NCBI GenBank assembly: GCA_023391005.1
Contig: JAEWBS010000066.1
Span: 1-39,271 of the forward strand
DNA: 39,271 nucleotides
Origin: Bacillota bacterium
Lineage (GTDB): Bacteria > Bacillota > Clostridia > Oscillospirales > Ruminococcaceae
Direction of reading: 5' to 3'
The translations under genes were made by a program, and so were the position numbers. Below the pieces are notes generated by a model. It had not been told where the DNA came from, made no database searches, and was given only the letters and a program-made list of their open reading frames with translations. This document shows positions 1-7,765 of the stretch, one piece after another. Numbering within the stretch: position 1 is the first letter of the stretch; every line of letters begins with the position of its first letter.

Positions 1-2
1 CG

Positions 3-479
3 GTGCTGGTTGAGGGCGTCGGCATCTTCTGCAAAAAGGTCATTCTATTCGGCAGCGAAGCGGGTGTTCGCACCTTCTCGACCAACGAGGATCTGACCGA
101 CACCAACAACAACACGCCGATTGTCACAGTGCAGGTGGTCGACCCGATGATTCTGGCCAGCCACATCTGCGAGGAGCCCGGGCAGACCGCGCCGATCTTT
201 TCGGCCCCGATCCCCTGCGAAATTGCCGAAAAGTTTGAAGGCAGCTTTGCCTGCGTGCAGCCGGTGCGCACCCTCTACGTCACGCTTGGCATGTTCTCGA
301 TCGTGCAGCTGATGCGCCAGGTTCAAGTGATGATTCCGATCTACGACTTCTGCATCCCCAAGAGCGAGAACGAATCCGCGATCGTCGACGCCGACCCGTG
401 CGAGATTTTCAGCAAGGTCGATTTTCCGACCGACGACTTCTTCCCGCCGAAGCTCTCAGACATCAATAACTGCGATTAA
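3..479 (+). CDS. Hypothetical protein, probably 5'-truncated by the window edge
   Basis: Open frame from the window edge to TAA at 477-479. The GTG at 3 is only the first possible start in view and no ribosome binding site can be seen upstream, so the gene probably begins outside. The 158 visible residues contain several cysteines (CKK, ICEE, PCEIA, ACVQ, FCIP, PCEIF, NNCD), alternating hydrophobic and acidic stretches resembling beta-sandwich strands, and no membrane segment. A strong hairpin terminator follows within 35 bases, supporting it as the last gene of a transcript. I do not recognise the family. Codon use (GCC, CTG, GAC rich) matches the other real genes of the window. Confidence 0.7.
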   Translation: MLVEGVGIFCKKVILFGSEAGVRTFSTNEDLTDTNNNTPIVTVQVVDPMILASHICEEPGQTAPIFSAPIPCEIAEKFEGSFACVQPVRTLYVTLGMFSIVQLMRQVQVMIPIYDFCIPKSENESAIVDADPCEIFSKVDFPTDDFFPPKLSDINNCD

Positions 480-503
480 GCAGGAGCGGACATAGCAGGA
501 TGT

Positions 504-562
504 AAAAAAGTCCCCCGCTCGCCGGGTACTCTGAGGAGGGCCCGGCGGGTGGGGGATTTTTT
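504..562 (+). terminator. Strong intrinsic terminator after the first gene
   Basis: The arm at 511-526 (TCCCCCGCTCGCCGGG) pairs with 541-556 (CCCGGCGGGTGGGGGA), with one or two imperfections, and is followed by a T run at 557-562. An A run before the 5' arm (504-509) would let it also work on the minus strand. Confidence 0.9.
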
Positions 563-663
563 ATGCTTCGGTTTTTCGGTTTCTCCCCATTATTTTTGGC
601 CATAGAAAGCCACGCCCATCTTGTGCTAGGATAAAAGCAACAAGGAAGGAGCCAAAAGGAACC

Positions 664-915
664 ATGATGATCAATCAGCTTTTTCCTCCCGTGCCCGAAC
701 GCCCCGCCAACCCGCCCGAGCCGCGGGCCGATGCCCGACGCGACCGGCTGTTCGATACGCGCGATACGCTGCGGCACGAGGCCTTTGCGCTGCAAAATCA
801 GCTTTTTAAAGCGCCACGTCACAAGCGCGCCCGTTTAAAGCGGCTGCTAGCCGAGAATCAGGCCGCGCAAGCCGCGCTGTGCGACGCCCTCTCGGCGCTG
901 GGAAATATTGTTTGA
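664..915 (+). CDS. Small basic hypothetical protein
   Basis: An 83-residue protein starting at ATG 664 or the second ATG at 667, preceded by AAGGAAGGAGCC, a good ribosome binding site, and ending with TGA at 913-915. The sequence is Pro-rich at the N-terminus (about residues 7-21) and then strongly Arg/Lys-rich and helical (RHKRARLKRLL). It has no membrane segment or signal peptide. The next reading frame (from 1032) is a decayed DUF1492/ArpU-like gene, so this may be a remnant of a small phage- or element-derived pair. Family not recognised. Confidence 0.55.
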   Translation: MMINQLFPPVPERPANPPEPRADARRDRLFDTRDTLRHEAFALQNQLFKAPRHKRARLKRLLAENQAAQAALCDALSALGNIV

Positions 916-1031
916 GCAAATTAGGCAAACCGGCAGCCACCGCATCGCAAATAAATATGGCGCTTTTATGGCGTATAGCCGCTATACAAGGCCCCTTCGC
1001 CACATCCCCTCCTGCCGGGGGGGAGGACCGG

Positions 1032-1298
1032 ATGCAATCGGCGGTGGATGAGATGGTCGGGCTGCGCAAACTGCTTTACGACCGGCTAGTCGACTCGACC
1101 GAGCTGCGCCGCCAGATTGCATAGGCCATCTCGGCGGTGCCCGAGCAGCGGCTGCGGCTGGAATATCGCTACATAGACGACCTGACCTGAGAAGAGGTCG
1201 CCACAGCGCTCGCCTGCGATTACCGCTGGACGCTGCGCCTGCACGACCGCGCCCTCGCGCTGCTCGCAACGCCCGAACCCACCGATTTTCTGCCGTAG
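1032..1298 (+). pseudogene. DUF1492/ArpU-like (sigma-like phage regulator) pseudogene with two in-frame stops
   Basis: One continuous frame from ATG 1032 to TAG 1296-1298 reads like a complete small DUF1492/ArpU-type protein but is interrupted by TAG at 1122-1124 and TGA at 1188-1190. The second half has the family pattern LEYRYIDDLT-stop-EEVATAL followed by a helix-turn-helix-like part with RLHDRALALL. The TGA sits exactly where the family has Trp (LTWEEVA), and the TAG lies in a helix where Gln is common. Each can arise by one transition (TGG to TGA, CAG to TAG). These proteins are usually late-gene or conjugative-element regulators. Both stops are used normally elsewhere in the window, so decay is the simplest reading. 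Confidence 0.6.
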
Positions 1299-1440
1299 AA
1301 ACGCAAGATAAATGAAGTGTGAGAAGCGAAAAGTGTGGGTGGAGCGTATTAAGTTCGCTTGGCGGATTTGATCAAAAGGTGGATTGCTTTGACGTTTTGC
1401 GTCTGCCAACGGCACCCCAGCCGTGCGATAAACGAAACCT

Positions 1441-1689
1441 GAAATCTGCGGATGCCCGCCTCTTAGGTGTTTTGATTCTAAACAACCGCCGCTTTGCGCT
1501 CGGCAGCGGCAGACCGCCCCCGTGATAAGTGAAACGTGCGGATGCCCGCCTCTTAGGCTTTGATTCTAAACAACCGCCGCCTTTATCGCTTTGCGCCCGG
1601 CAACAGCGCGCCGCTTACATAGCAGTTAAAGGCGGACGTACTTGCTTGTCAGCCTTATCTCAAACAATCGCCACCGCTTCACGCCCCGG
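1441..1689. repeat. Two to three degenerate direct repeats of ~70-90 bp
   Basis: A unit beginning TGCGGATGCCCGCCTCTTAG and containing GATTCTAAACAACCGCCGC then TTTGCGC(T/C)CGG occurs at about 1447-1503 and again at about 1537-1600. A more diverged third version (CTTATCTCAAACAATCGCCACCGC) lies at about 1653-1689. The units carry no convincing reading frame and abut the terminator at 1692. They are not a CRISPR array: there are only two or three copies and the variable parts are themselves similar. Confidence 0.65.
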
Positions 1690-1691
1690 AC

Positions 1692-1745
1692 AGCAACGGG
1701 CCGCCGGCAGCGTTTAAAACGCCACAGGCGGCCCGTTGCTTTTTC
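1692..1745 (+). terminator. Long hairpin, terminator-like
   Basis: A perfect 14-bp inverted repeat, AGCAACGGGCCGCC (1692-1705) and GGCGGCCCGTTGCT (1727-1740), is followed by TTTTCT. It has no clear gene immediately upstream on the plus strand, so it may belong to the decayed region at 1.0-1.3 kb. Confidence 0.7.
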
Positions 1746-1915
1746 TACTCCCCTTTTCGCACCTTACAAAACAAAAATCGCCTGTACGCGGCACGCACAA
1801 AGCCACGTCACGATTCAAATACGCCGCGTATACGGCGCTGAGACTGTCAATAAGTAATAATTTATACAAAGCACGATGCCGTTTTAGGCGGTATGGGGGA
1901 CCCTTGCGGAGATCC

Positions 1916-1981
1916 CCATTAAAACAGTCCACCGGACTGTTTGGTCAGATTGTCAAAAAAGTTATGCTTTTTTTCACAGTG
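1916..1981. repeat. Hairpin plus dispersed AGACTGTC motif (copy A); likely minus-strand terminator
   Basis: The inverted repeat AAACAGTCC-ACC-GGACTGTTT (about 1921-1941) is followed by AGATTGTCAAAAAAGTTATGC and then TTTTTTTCACAGT, itself an imperfect dyad (about 1948-1981). Read on the minus strand, both hairpins lie just after the diguanylate cyclase gene ending at 2017 and have T tails, so they may end its transcript. The same motif recurs near 4193, 6158, 22529 and 28267. The preceding stretch 1746-1915 holds no gene I can support. Confidence 0.55.
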
Positions 1982-2016
1982 TGCGCCCTGCATATACGGC
2001 GCTACGTTACGCTCCA

Positions 2017-3696
2017 CTAATTTAAGACCGCCCCGCCGCACAGCTTGCGCCCCTTCTTATACTCATACATCCTGTGTTCGGCGCGCATCAGCACGCTGTC
2101 GGGGTCACAGTCGATGCAGGGCTTGTAATAAGCAACGCCCCACGACACGTCAATACCCGCCTCGCCGTTGGTATTAACTTCACGGTCAAAGGCCTCGAGC
2201 GCCACGCCCAACGCACGGCGGTCGGTGTTATCGCACACAACGACAAACTCGTCGCCGCCGATGCGGTAAACGGTACCAAAATCGCCCAGATAGCGCCGCA
2301 GCGTGGCGGCGGTGTCGATAATCAGCCGGTCGCCCCGCGCATGCCCGTAGGTGTCGTTGACAATTTTAAGATTGTTTGAGTCAAACATCGCCATCGCTAG
2401 ACCGTCCATCGTGTCGGCGTTGCCCTGTTGGCGGTAGACCTCGAGCTTTTGATCAAAGGCGCGGCGGTTTTCGCAGCCGGTCAGCTGGTCGCGGTAGGCC
2501 GCGAGCTCAAGCGTATGTAACCGGCTCTCAAGCACCAGCGCGTCGATACCGCTGACCACCAGCCCTGCCGTAAAGCAGACGGTGAAGAACAAGAGGCCGA
2601 GGTCAAGCGCCAGACCGGCATAATCCCCCTGCCAGAAAAACGCGTTGAGCATGCCGGCCGCGACGCCGGTGGCAGCGCCCGCCACGCCCACCGCCATTGG
2701 GCGGCACAGCTCTTGATAACGGCGATAATCGGCCAGCAGCACGCCAAGGCTGATCGCACCGGCGGTCAGCAGAACGGCGTCGGGCAGCCAGAAATGATAA
2801 AGCCGCCCGGATGGCCGCAGCGCACAGGCCGCCAAGGCCGCTGTTGAGGCCAGCAGCACCAGCGTAATCAGGAGATTAAACAGCCGCGCGTGGCGTCTTT
2901 TACCGACGCAAAACGCAAATAGCAGCCACGACACGCCGCACAGCCCGACCAGTGCGTGCAGCAACAGCTGACAAAGCCGCCGGTCGGCCAACAACGCCAG
3001 CAGCGTTTGGATATAGGCATTGTTCCAAACCGAATAGCAAGCCAAAAACAGCCCGAGCCATAACATCGGGGGATAGGGCGCGTAGCGCAGCATAACAAAA
3101 TAAGCTAGCGCCAACAGAAGGCCGACCGTCAGCATGGCAAAGCCGAGACAGCCGCGCCAGAAGTTTTGCAGCGATGCGCGCATCAGCGCGCCGGACCGGG
3201 TGGTCAGTACCGCCGAGCGCAGCGTCACGGCGCCGCAACCCGGCAGGGGCAGCAGCGTCACGCGCACCGGCATGCCAAAATCACCCGATTCAATCGGGAT
3301 ATAATGGTCGCGCACCGCGCCGGCGGCTATCAGCCCCTGTCCCATATCGGCGCAGGAATACACCATTCTGTCGCCGACGCTGATCGTCACGGCGCCCGGG
3401 GTAGCCTGACAGTGCAGTAGATTCACCTGCCCCTGCGCGACGCTCAGATCATCGAGCCGGGCTACGAGCGTGACCTGCCCGTCGGCGGCGTCGTAGCGCT
3501 GCGGCAGCGCCGTCGGCGGCTGCAAAGCGTCGCCCGACAAAAGCTGCCATCCGCTCAACGGCCTTTCAACGCCCGCAAAATCCTGCGCGTCGAGGCCGAC
3601 GCCGGACCGCAACACGCCTGCAAGCACCATCGCAAAGCCCGCGGCCAGCAGGCAAAGCAAAATGTAATTGAGCTTGTGCAGCGCGGCATCTTTCAC
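2017..3696 (-). CDS. Membrane-bound GGDEF diguanylate cyclase
   Basis: A 559-residue protein predicted to make cyclic di-GMP from two GTP. A first membrane helix lies at about residues 9-28, an extracytoplasmic region at about 30-175, and then a block of seven or so hydrophobic helices to about 395, an arrangement like 7TMR-DISM receptors. The GGDEF domain fills about 400-555, with NDTYGHARGD and an intact GGDEF motif at 480-484. The inhibitory I-site (RxxD five residues before the motif) is absent, so classical product inhibition at that site is not expected. The GTG start at 3696 has GGGAG about 11 bases upstream. A copy of the ~270 bp interspersed repeat begins only about 20 bases upstream, so its promoter must lie in or beyond that repeat. 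The gene ends with TAG. The signal sensed is unknown. Confidence 0.93.
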   Translation of the reverse strand: MKDAALHKLNYILLCLLAAGFAMVLAGVLRSGVGLDAQDFAGVERPLSGWQLLSGDALQPPTALPQRYDAADGQVTLVARLDDLSVAQGQVNLLHCQATPGAVTISVGDRMVYSCADMGQGLIAAGAVRDHYIPIESGDFGMPVRVTLLPLPGCGAVTLRSAVLTTRSGALMRASLQNFWRGCLGFAMLTVGLLLALAYFVMLRYAPYPPMLWLGLFLACYSVWNNAYIQTLLALLADRRLCQLLLHALVGLCGVSWLLFAFCVGKRRHARLFNLLITLVLLASTAALAACALRPSGRLYHFWLPDAVLLTAGAISLGVLLADYRRYQELCRPMAVGVAGAATGVAAGMLNAFFWQGDYAGLALDLGLLFFTVCFTAGLVVSGIDALVLESRLHTLELAAYRDQLTGCENRRAFDQKLEVYRQQGNADTMDGLAMAMFDSNNLKIVNDTYGHARGDRLIIDTAATLRRYLGDFGTVYRIGGDEFVVVCDNTDRRALGVALEAFDREVNTNGEAGIDVSWGVAYYKPCIDCDPDSVLMRAEHRMYEYKKGRKLCGGAVLN

Positions 3697-3718
3697 GGCG
3701 AATACATCTCCCGTTCCA

Positions 3719-3987
3719 GAATGATATAGTCAAACAACTTGAAAATAGGAGCAGGATTTGGCGAGGATATTTTGTGCCTGACAAGGCGAAGAACGCAGGC
3801 AGGCTGACGATCAGTCTCGAACAGCAACGCGGCAAGGCGCAAAATATCGCGGTTGATCTCATTATTCAAATACGTAGGCATCCTTAGAGTTCAACTGCAT
3901 ACAAGCAAGATGCCGTTATCAATTAACATGATAAGCCAGACCTGCTTACAGACCGCTAAGACAATCCTATTTTAGGTTTTAGCTATA
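3719..3987 (-). repeat. Interspersed ~270 bp repeat, copy 1
   Basis: The reverse complement of this stretch matches 10542-10812 almost end to end, with frequent substitutions and few indels. Shared blocks include GGATTGTCT(T/A)(A/G)GCGGTCTG, TTAATTGATAAC(G/A)GCATCTT and TGTATGC(A/G)GTTG. Short frames such as the one starting MPTYLNNEINRD (about 3693-3881) arise from the repeat itself and are not supported as genes. It lies directly upstream of the diguanylate cyclase gene. Confidence 0.85.
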
Positions 3988-4156
3988 GAGATCCGGATGC
4001 TGTTAAGTATAGCAAACGCATTCTCATATTTCAACAGAATTAACACATTTTGGTAATTTTTGTGAAAGCTTCATGAAGCTGTGACCGATATATATCATGT
4101 ACCGCCGACCTGCGCGGTAGGAAATAAATTAGTAATACGCGCCGTTTTGGTTAAAA

Positions 4157-4271
4157 GCAGCAGAGTGACGCCAAGCGGGCGCTCTGCTGTTTAGACTGCC
4201 AAAATAAGCATGACTTTTCGACAAGTATGAGGCCGCCGTCCGCAAGAAATATGTGGATGGCGGCCTTTTTT
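4157..4271. repeat. Hairpin pair flanking the dispersed motif (copy B)
   Basis: The hairpin AGCAGAG...CTCTGCT (about 4157-4189) is followed by AGACTGCCAAAATAAGCATG and ACTTTTCGACAAGT (4193-4226), then a second hairpin GGCCGCCGTCCGC...GGATGGCGGCC with a T run (about 4231-4270). The order hairpin, AGACTG(T/C)CAAAA, TTTTCGACAAG, hairpin is the same as in the element at 6133-6387. The plus-strand T run is terminator-like, but no plus-strand gene precedes it. The remaining sequence from 3988 to 4156 is AT-rich and holds no gene. Confidence 0.6.
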
Positions 4272-4297
4272 AAACCTCAAGCCTTATGTATGAGGCA

Positions 4298-5980
4298 TTA
4301 TCTTAAAACCCCGCCCTTATCGGCTGATTGGGCGGTCTTGGCATAGCGGCTGAGAATGCCGTCGAGCTTGGGCGCGGTATAGCTAAACGCCGCGCGGCGC
4401 CTTGCCAGCTCTTCTTCCGGGACGAGCAGGTCGATCGTCTTGTTAACGACGTCAATTTTAATGCGATCGCCGTCCTCAATTAGGGCGATGGGGCCGCCCG
4501 CCGCCGCCTCGGGCGAGATATGTCCGACAAAGCAGCCGTTGTTGGTGCCAGAAAAGCGCCCGTCGGTTATTAACGCCGTCGAGAGGTTCAGTCCTTGGCC
4601 ATACAGCAGCTTCATGGGCTTAAACATCTCGGGCATGCCCGGCCCGCCCTTGGGGCCCTCGTAACGGATAACCACGACCTGCCCGGGCTTGACCCGTTGC
4701 GCGCCAATCGCGTCGTTGCATTCATCCTCCGAGTTAAAGCAGATGGCGCTGCCCTCAAATTGCCGAACCTGCTCGGCAATGGCGGCGGGTTTTGCGACGG
4801 CGGAATCGGGCGCCAGAGTGCCGTGCATAATCGCGAGGCCCGCCAGCGTGCTAAACGGCTTGTCCAAGCTGGTGATGACCTCCGGATTCGCGGGGTAAGG
4901 GTTTTTGTATCCCGCCAGATTTTCTCCGAGCGTTTGGCCGGTGACGGTCATACAGTCGAGGTTTAGGAGGCTTTTCATCTCGTTCATGACCTCAGGGATG
5001 CCGCCCGCCTCGTAGAAATCCTGCGCGTCATAGCTGTGGGAAGCCGGGTTGATGCGCGCGATCAGCGGAATCGTCTCACCGTATTCCTCAAACTGTGCCA
5101 TGACCTCGGCGGTGTCGATGCCAACCTCGTCGGCGACGGCGCAGGCGTGCAGCACACAGTTGGTCGAGCCGCCGGTCGCCATGAGCACCTTGACGGCGTT
5201 TTCGAGCGACGCCTTGGTGATGATGTCGCGCGCCGTTATCCCGCTGCGCACCAGTGCGACCGCCGCCTCGCCCGACCGAAACGCCGCGCGCGTCCGCTCA
5301 TTATAGACGGCGGGGATCATCGCCGAGCCGGGCAGCGACAGGCCGAGCGCCTCGGCAAAGCAGCACATCGAGTTGGCCGTCGCCATATGCTGGCACGAGC
5401 CGATGGTCGGACAGGAAAGCTCGGTGATATTCAAAACCGCCTCGTAGGAGATGCGGTCGGCCTGATACATGCCGTAGGCCTCGGCCGCGCAGGTGCTGTC
5501 CGACTTTTTCTTCTCGCCGAAGGCCGGGCCGCCCAGCATGCAGCCGCCCGCAATGAAGATGCAGGGAATATCGAGCCGCGCCGCCGCCATCAGCATGGCC
5601 GGAACGGTCTTGTCGCAGGAACCGACCAGCACAAGGCCGTCGAGCTTGTGCGCCCGGGCCATGATCTCGATGCCGTCGGTCACCACCTCGCGCGAGGGCA
5701 GCGAGTAGCGCGACCCCTCGTGGGTGGTGCAGACACCGTCGCACACGGCGATGCAGCCAAACTCAACCGGCGTTCCGCCCGCGCGGTAGACGCCGTATTT
5801 GACCTGCTCGGAGAGCTGCCGCAGGTTCTTGTGTCCCGGCACAATATCCGAAAAGGAATTGGCAATGCCGATGATCGGCCTTGTAAAATCGTCGTCGCTC
5901 AGGCCGTTGGCCTTGTAGAGCGTCTTACAGGAGAGCATGCGCTCCGGCGTAAAGGTGCCGGCCTCAAACTTCTTTCTCAT
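4298..5980 (-). CDS. ilvD: IlvD/Edd-family dehydratase (dihydroxy-acid dehydratase-like)
   Basis: A 560-residue protein of the iron-sulfur dehydratase family; the standard member converts 2,3-dihydroxy-isovalerate to 2-ketoisovalerate in valine and isoleucine synthesis. NSFSDIVPGH (41-50) is of the E. coli type, and the cluster cysteines are C122 in GSCDKTVPAM and C196 in GSCQHM. YSLPSRE follows at about 92-98, and GRFSG lies near the C-terminus. It departs from the usual pattern: CDGVCTTHEG replaces CDGIAMGH(E/G)G, and FSGTNNGCFVGH replaces FSGGTSGLSIGH. With no other ilv genes nearby and a sugar-isomerase gene upstream on the same strand, a sugar-acid substrate is possible, so the symbol is a family label. 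The start is supported by AAAGGAGG about 6 bases before ATG 5980. Length is close to the family norm (about 550-620). Confidence 0.85.
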   Translation of the reverse strand: MRKKFEAGTFTPERMLSCKTLYKANGLSDDDFTRPIIGIANSFSDIVPGHKNLRQLSEQVKYGVYRAGGTPVEFGCIAVCDGVCTTHEGSRYSLPSREVVTDGIEIMARAHKLDGLVLVGSCDKTVPAMLMAAARLDIPCIFIAGGCMLGGPAFGEKKKSDSTCAAEAYGMYQADRISYEAVLNITELSCPTIGSCQHMATANSMCCFAEALGLSLPGSAMIPAVYNERTRAAFRSGEAAVALVRSGITARDIITKASLENAVKVLMATGGSTNCVLHACAVADEVGIDTAEVMAQFEEYGETIPLIARINPASHSYDAQDFYEAGGIPEVMNEMKSLLNLDCMTVTGQTLGENLAGYKNPYPANPEVITSLDKPFSTLAGLAIMHGTLAPDSAVAKPAAIAEQVRQFEGSAICFNSEDECNDAIGAQRVKPGQVVVIRYEGPKGGPGMPEMFKPMKLLYGQGLNLSTALITDGRFSGTNNGCFVGHISPEAAAGGPIALIEDGDRIKIDVVNKTIDLLVPEEELARRRAAFSYTAPKLDGILSRYAKTAQSADKGGVLR

Positions 5981-6132
5981 AGATCCTCCTTTGGGTCTTA
6001 AATCCGCGCGCGGCAGACTTAAAATACTGTGTCAAACAACCTGTTATTATAAGGATGGTACCATATTTTTCAGATTTTGAACAGGCTGTCTTTGGGCGGA
6101 GCCGCGCGCCCGCCGATATCGGCCAAAAGAAA

Positions 6133-6387
6133 GCAGCGCCCTTTTAAGACGCTGCACAGACTGTCAAAAATGCGATTTGGTGAAGCAAAGCACCGGGGGA
6201 ATAAAGTGAAAAGATGGCGGCGAGCCCCCACTTTCGCGTTGAGGCACACAAAGTGCGCCGAATTGCTCGCCCGCAGGCAACAAAACGGGCATGCATGCCC
6301 GTTTTGCTCAGCTTGGCGTAAAAGGGGGCGAAGCGCAGTGAAGGGCTTTTCGACAAGCTGAGCGGCGCCTTTTTAAGACGCCGCTCA
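6133..6387. repeat. Hairpin-bounded ~255 bp element with a 26-bp palindrome (copy C)
   Basis: The left edge is the hairpin GCAGCG...CGCTGC (6133-6155) plus AGACTGTCAAAAA (6158-6170). The right edge is CTTTTCGACAAGCTG (6346-6360) plus the hairpin TGAGCGGCG...CGCCGCTCA (6359-6387). The loops of the two edge hairpins share TTTTAAGAC. A perfect 26-base palindrome lies at 6281-6306 (half-site CAAAACGGGCATG). No frame inside looks coding. The architecture resembles a small non-autonomous mobile element or a transcription-terminating repeat. The region 6388-6783 beyond it holds no gene I can support. Confidence 0.55.
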
Positions 6388-6783
6388 TGAAGACAATAGC
6401 GTTGAGGCATTTTAAACGTCTGTTACCAAGCGGATGCCGATTCAGACAACGCCGAGAAGGCCGGCATCGTTTCTCCACCGGCAAAACAGGCTCTCGGGGC
6501 TGTTTTGCCTCCCCTCCCGCATTTTTTCTGATAAGAATACGGTGGCAAGCATCCTAAATCCGCCTTCATAGCGGTGTGCGCAGTTGCTAGATTTTGCTGA
6601 CCGCGGCGGCGGCAGAAGGCCCGCTGCGGCCCCACCAATTTGTACATTTTTAATTTATATTTTGCGCCGCAAGCGTAGAACAAGCGCGGGCAACCGCCCG
6701 AGCCTTCTCACTGACCAAAAGCTTTTAATATGGGGTTTGTGCAACAAGGCGTGCTTAACGGCCCAATATCGCCAGATTCATCT

Positions 6784-7620
6784 TTATTTCCGCGCAGCCG
6801 CCCTTATTTCGCGCAGGCAACCGGCAATGTAATCAAAGCCCGCCTTCGCCGCGTTGTCGGGCGGGGCCGGGCGATATTCAAAAACAAGCGGCCCGTTATA
6901 GCCGACCGCGCACAACGCTCTGAGACAGGCCGAAAAGTTATAATGTCCCCCGTCGGGGGCCATGCGGTCCGCGTCCGAGATATCGACCTGCGCCAGGATA
7001 TCGCGCTGCTCAAAAATACAGTCGCAGGTTTCAATCCCCTCGTTCCAAAGATGCATTGTGTCGAGGTGCAGCTTAAAGGCCGGTGAGTTAAACTGCCGGA
7101 TATAATCCGCCGTCTCGGTCGGGTGCAGATACATGTCGGTCTCAAGATGGTCGTTGGCCTCGAGAATCACCGTAACGCCGCGCTGCTCGGCATAGGGCAG
7201 CAGCTCGTAAAAGCTCTTGGTGAACTGCTCGACATAAACCGCCCGCGAGGGGCTGTCGCTCGACCAGCCGCGGATGGCGCCCACCACCACAAGCGGATTC
7301 CCCAGCGCGGTCGAAAGATCGACATGCGCCTTCATGCGCGCGACGGCGTCGCGCCGGTTCTGTTCATCCCCCGCGCCCAGACAGAGCCGGTCGACGGTGT
7401 AGCCCCTGCCCGTCGCGATCGACGCCACCTTTAGCCCAAAGCGGTCAACGGCGCGGCGCACCGCTTTTACATCCACCTCCGAGGGGCGGTTCACCGTCAG
7501 CTGCACGGCGTCAAAGCCAATTTCAGCCGCCCGGGCAGCGGTTTCTTCAATGGGGCCCTGCAACGGCGCCGTCACCGAGGCAAAGCTGCCATCCGCAACA
7601 ACAACACACATCTGCATCAT
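6784..7620 (-). CDS. Sugar phosphate isomerase/epimerase-like TIM-barrel protein
   Basis: A 278-residue protein of the xylose-isomerase-like TIM-barrel superfamily (AP_endonuc_2 fold). Expected metal ligands are visible as Glu in VILEANDHLE, Asp and His in KLHLDTMHLW, and Glu in VFEYRP near the C-terminus. The pattern fits hydroxypyruvate-isomerase-like or keto-sugar epimerase-like enzymes, but the substrate cannot be read from sequence. It is soluble, with no signal peptide. AAGGAG lies 6 bases before the first ATG at 7620; a second ATG follows immediately. The same-strand neighbours are a diguanylate cyclase upstream and, about 800 bases downstream, the IlvD/Edd dehydratase. A shared sugar-acid pathway is possible but unproven. 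Confidence 0.85.
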   Translation of the reverse strand: MMQMCVVVADGSFASVTAPLQGPIEETAARAAEIGFDAVQLTVNRPSEVDVKAVRRAVDRFGLKVASIATGRGYTVDRLCLGAGDEQNRRDAVARMKAHVDLSTALGNPLVVVGAIRGWSSDSPSRAVYVEQFTKSFYELLPYAEQRGVTVILEANDHLETDMYLHPTETADYIRQFNSPAFKLHLDTMHLWNEGIETCDCIFEQRDILAQVDISDADRMAPDGGHYNFSACLRALCAVGYNGPLVFEYRPAPPDNAAKAGFDYIAGCLREIRAAARK

Positions 7621-7765
7621 AAAACTCCTTTTTAAACGGGGTGGCCTATGAGGCGCGCCCTTTTATCACGATCTAAAATGCTATTCCAGCATTTTTTGAC
7701 GGCTGTCTGCCATCCAGATTAAAATACCGACCGGGGCGACAATGCCCCGGCCGGAAAACAGCGCG

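Noticed and set aside
1441..1689. CRISPR array
   Set aside because: Only two to three diverged units, no constant short repeat with unique spacers, no cas genes.
5036..6001. Long plus-strand frame (321 codons)
   Set aside because: Lies antisense to the IlvD-family gene, has Arg/Gly/His-rich shadow composition and no ribosome binding site.
5981..6075. Leucine/isoleucine attenuator or T-box ahead of the dehydratase
   Set aside because: The leader is short, and no T-box sequence or run of branched-chain codons is visible.
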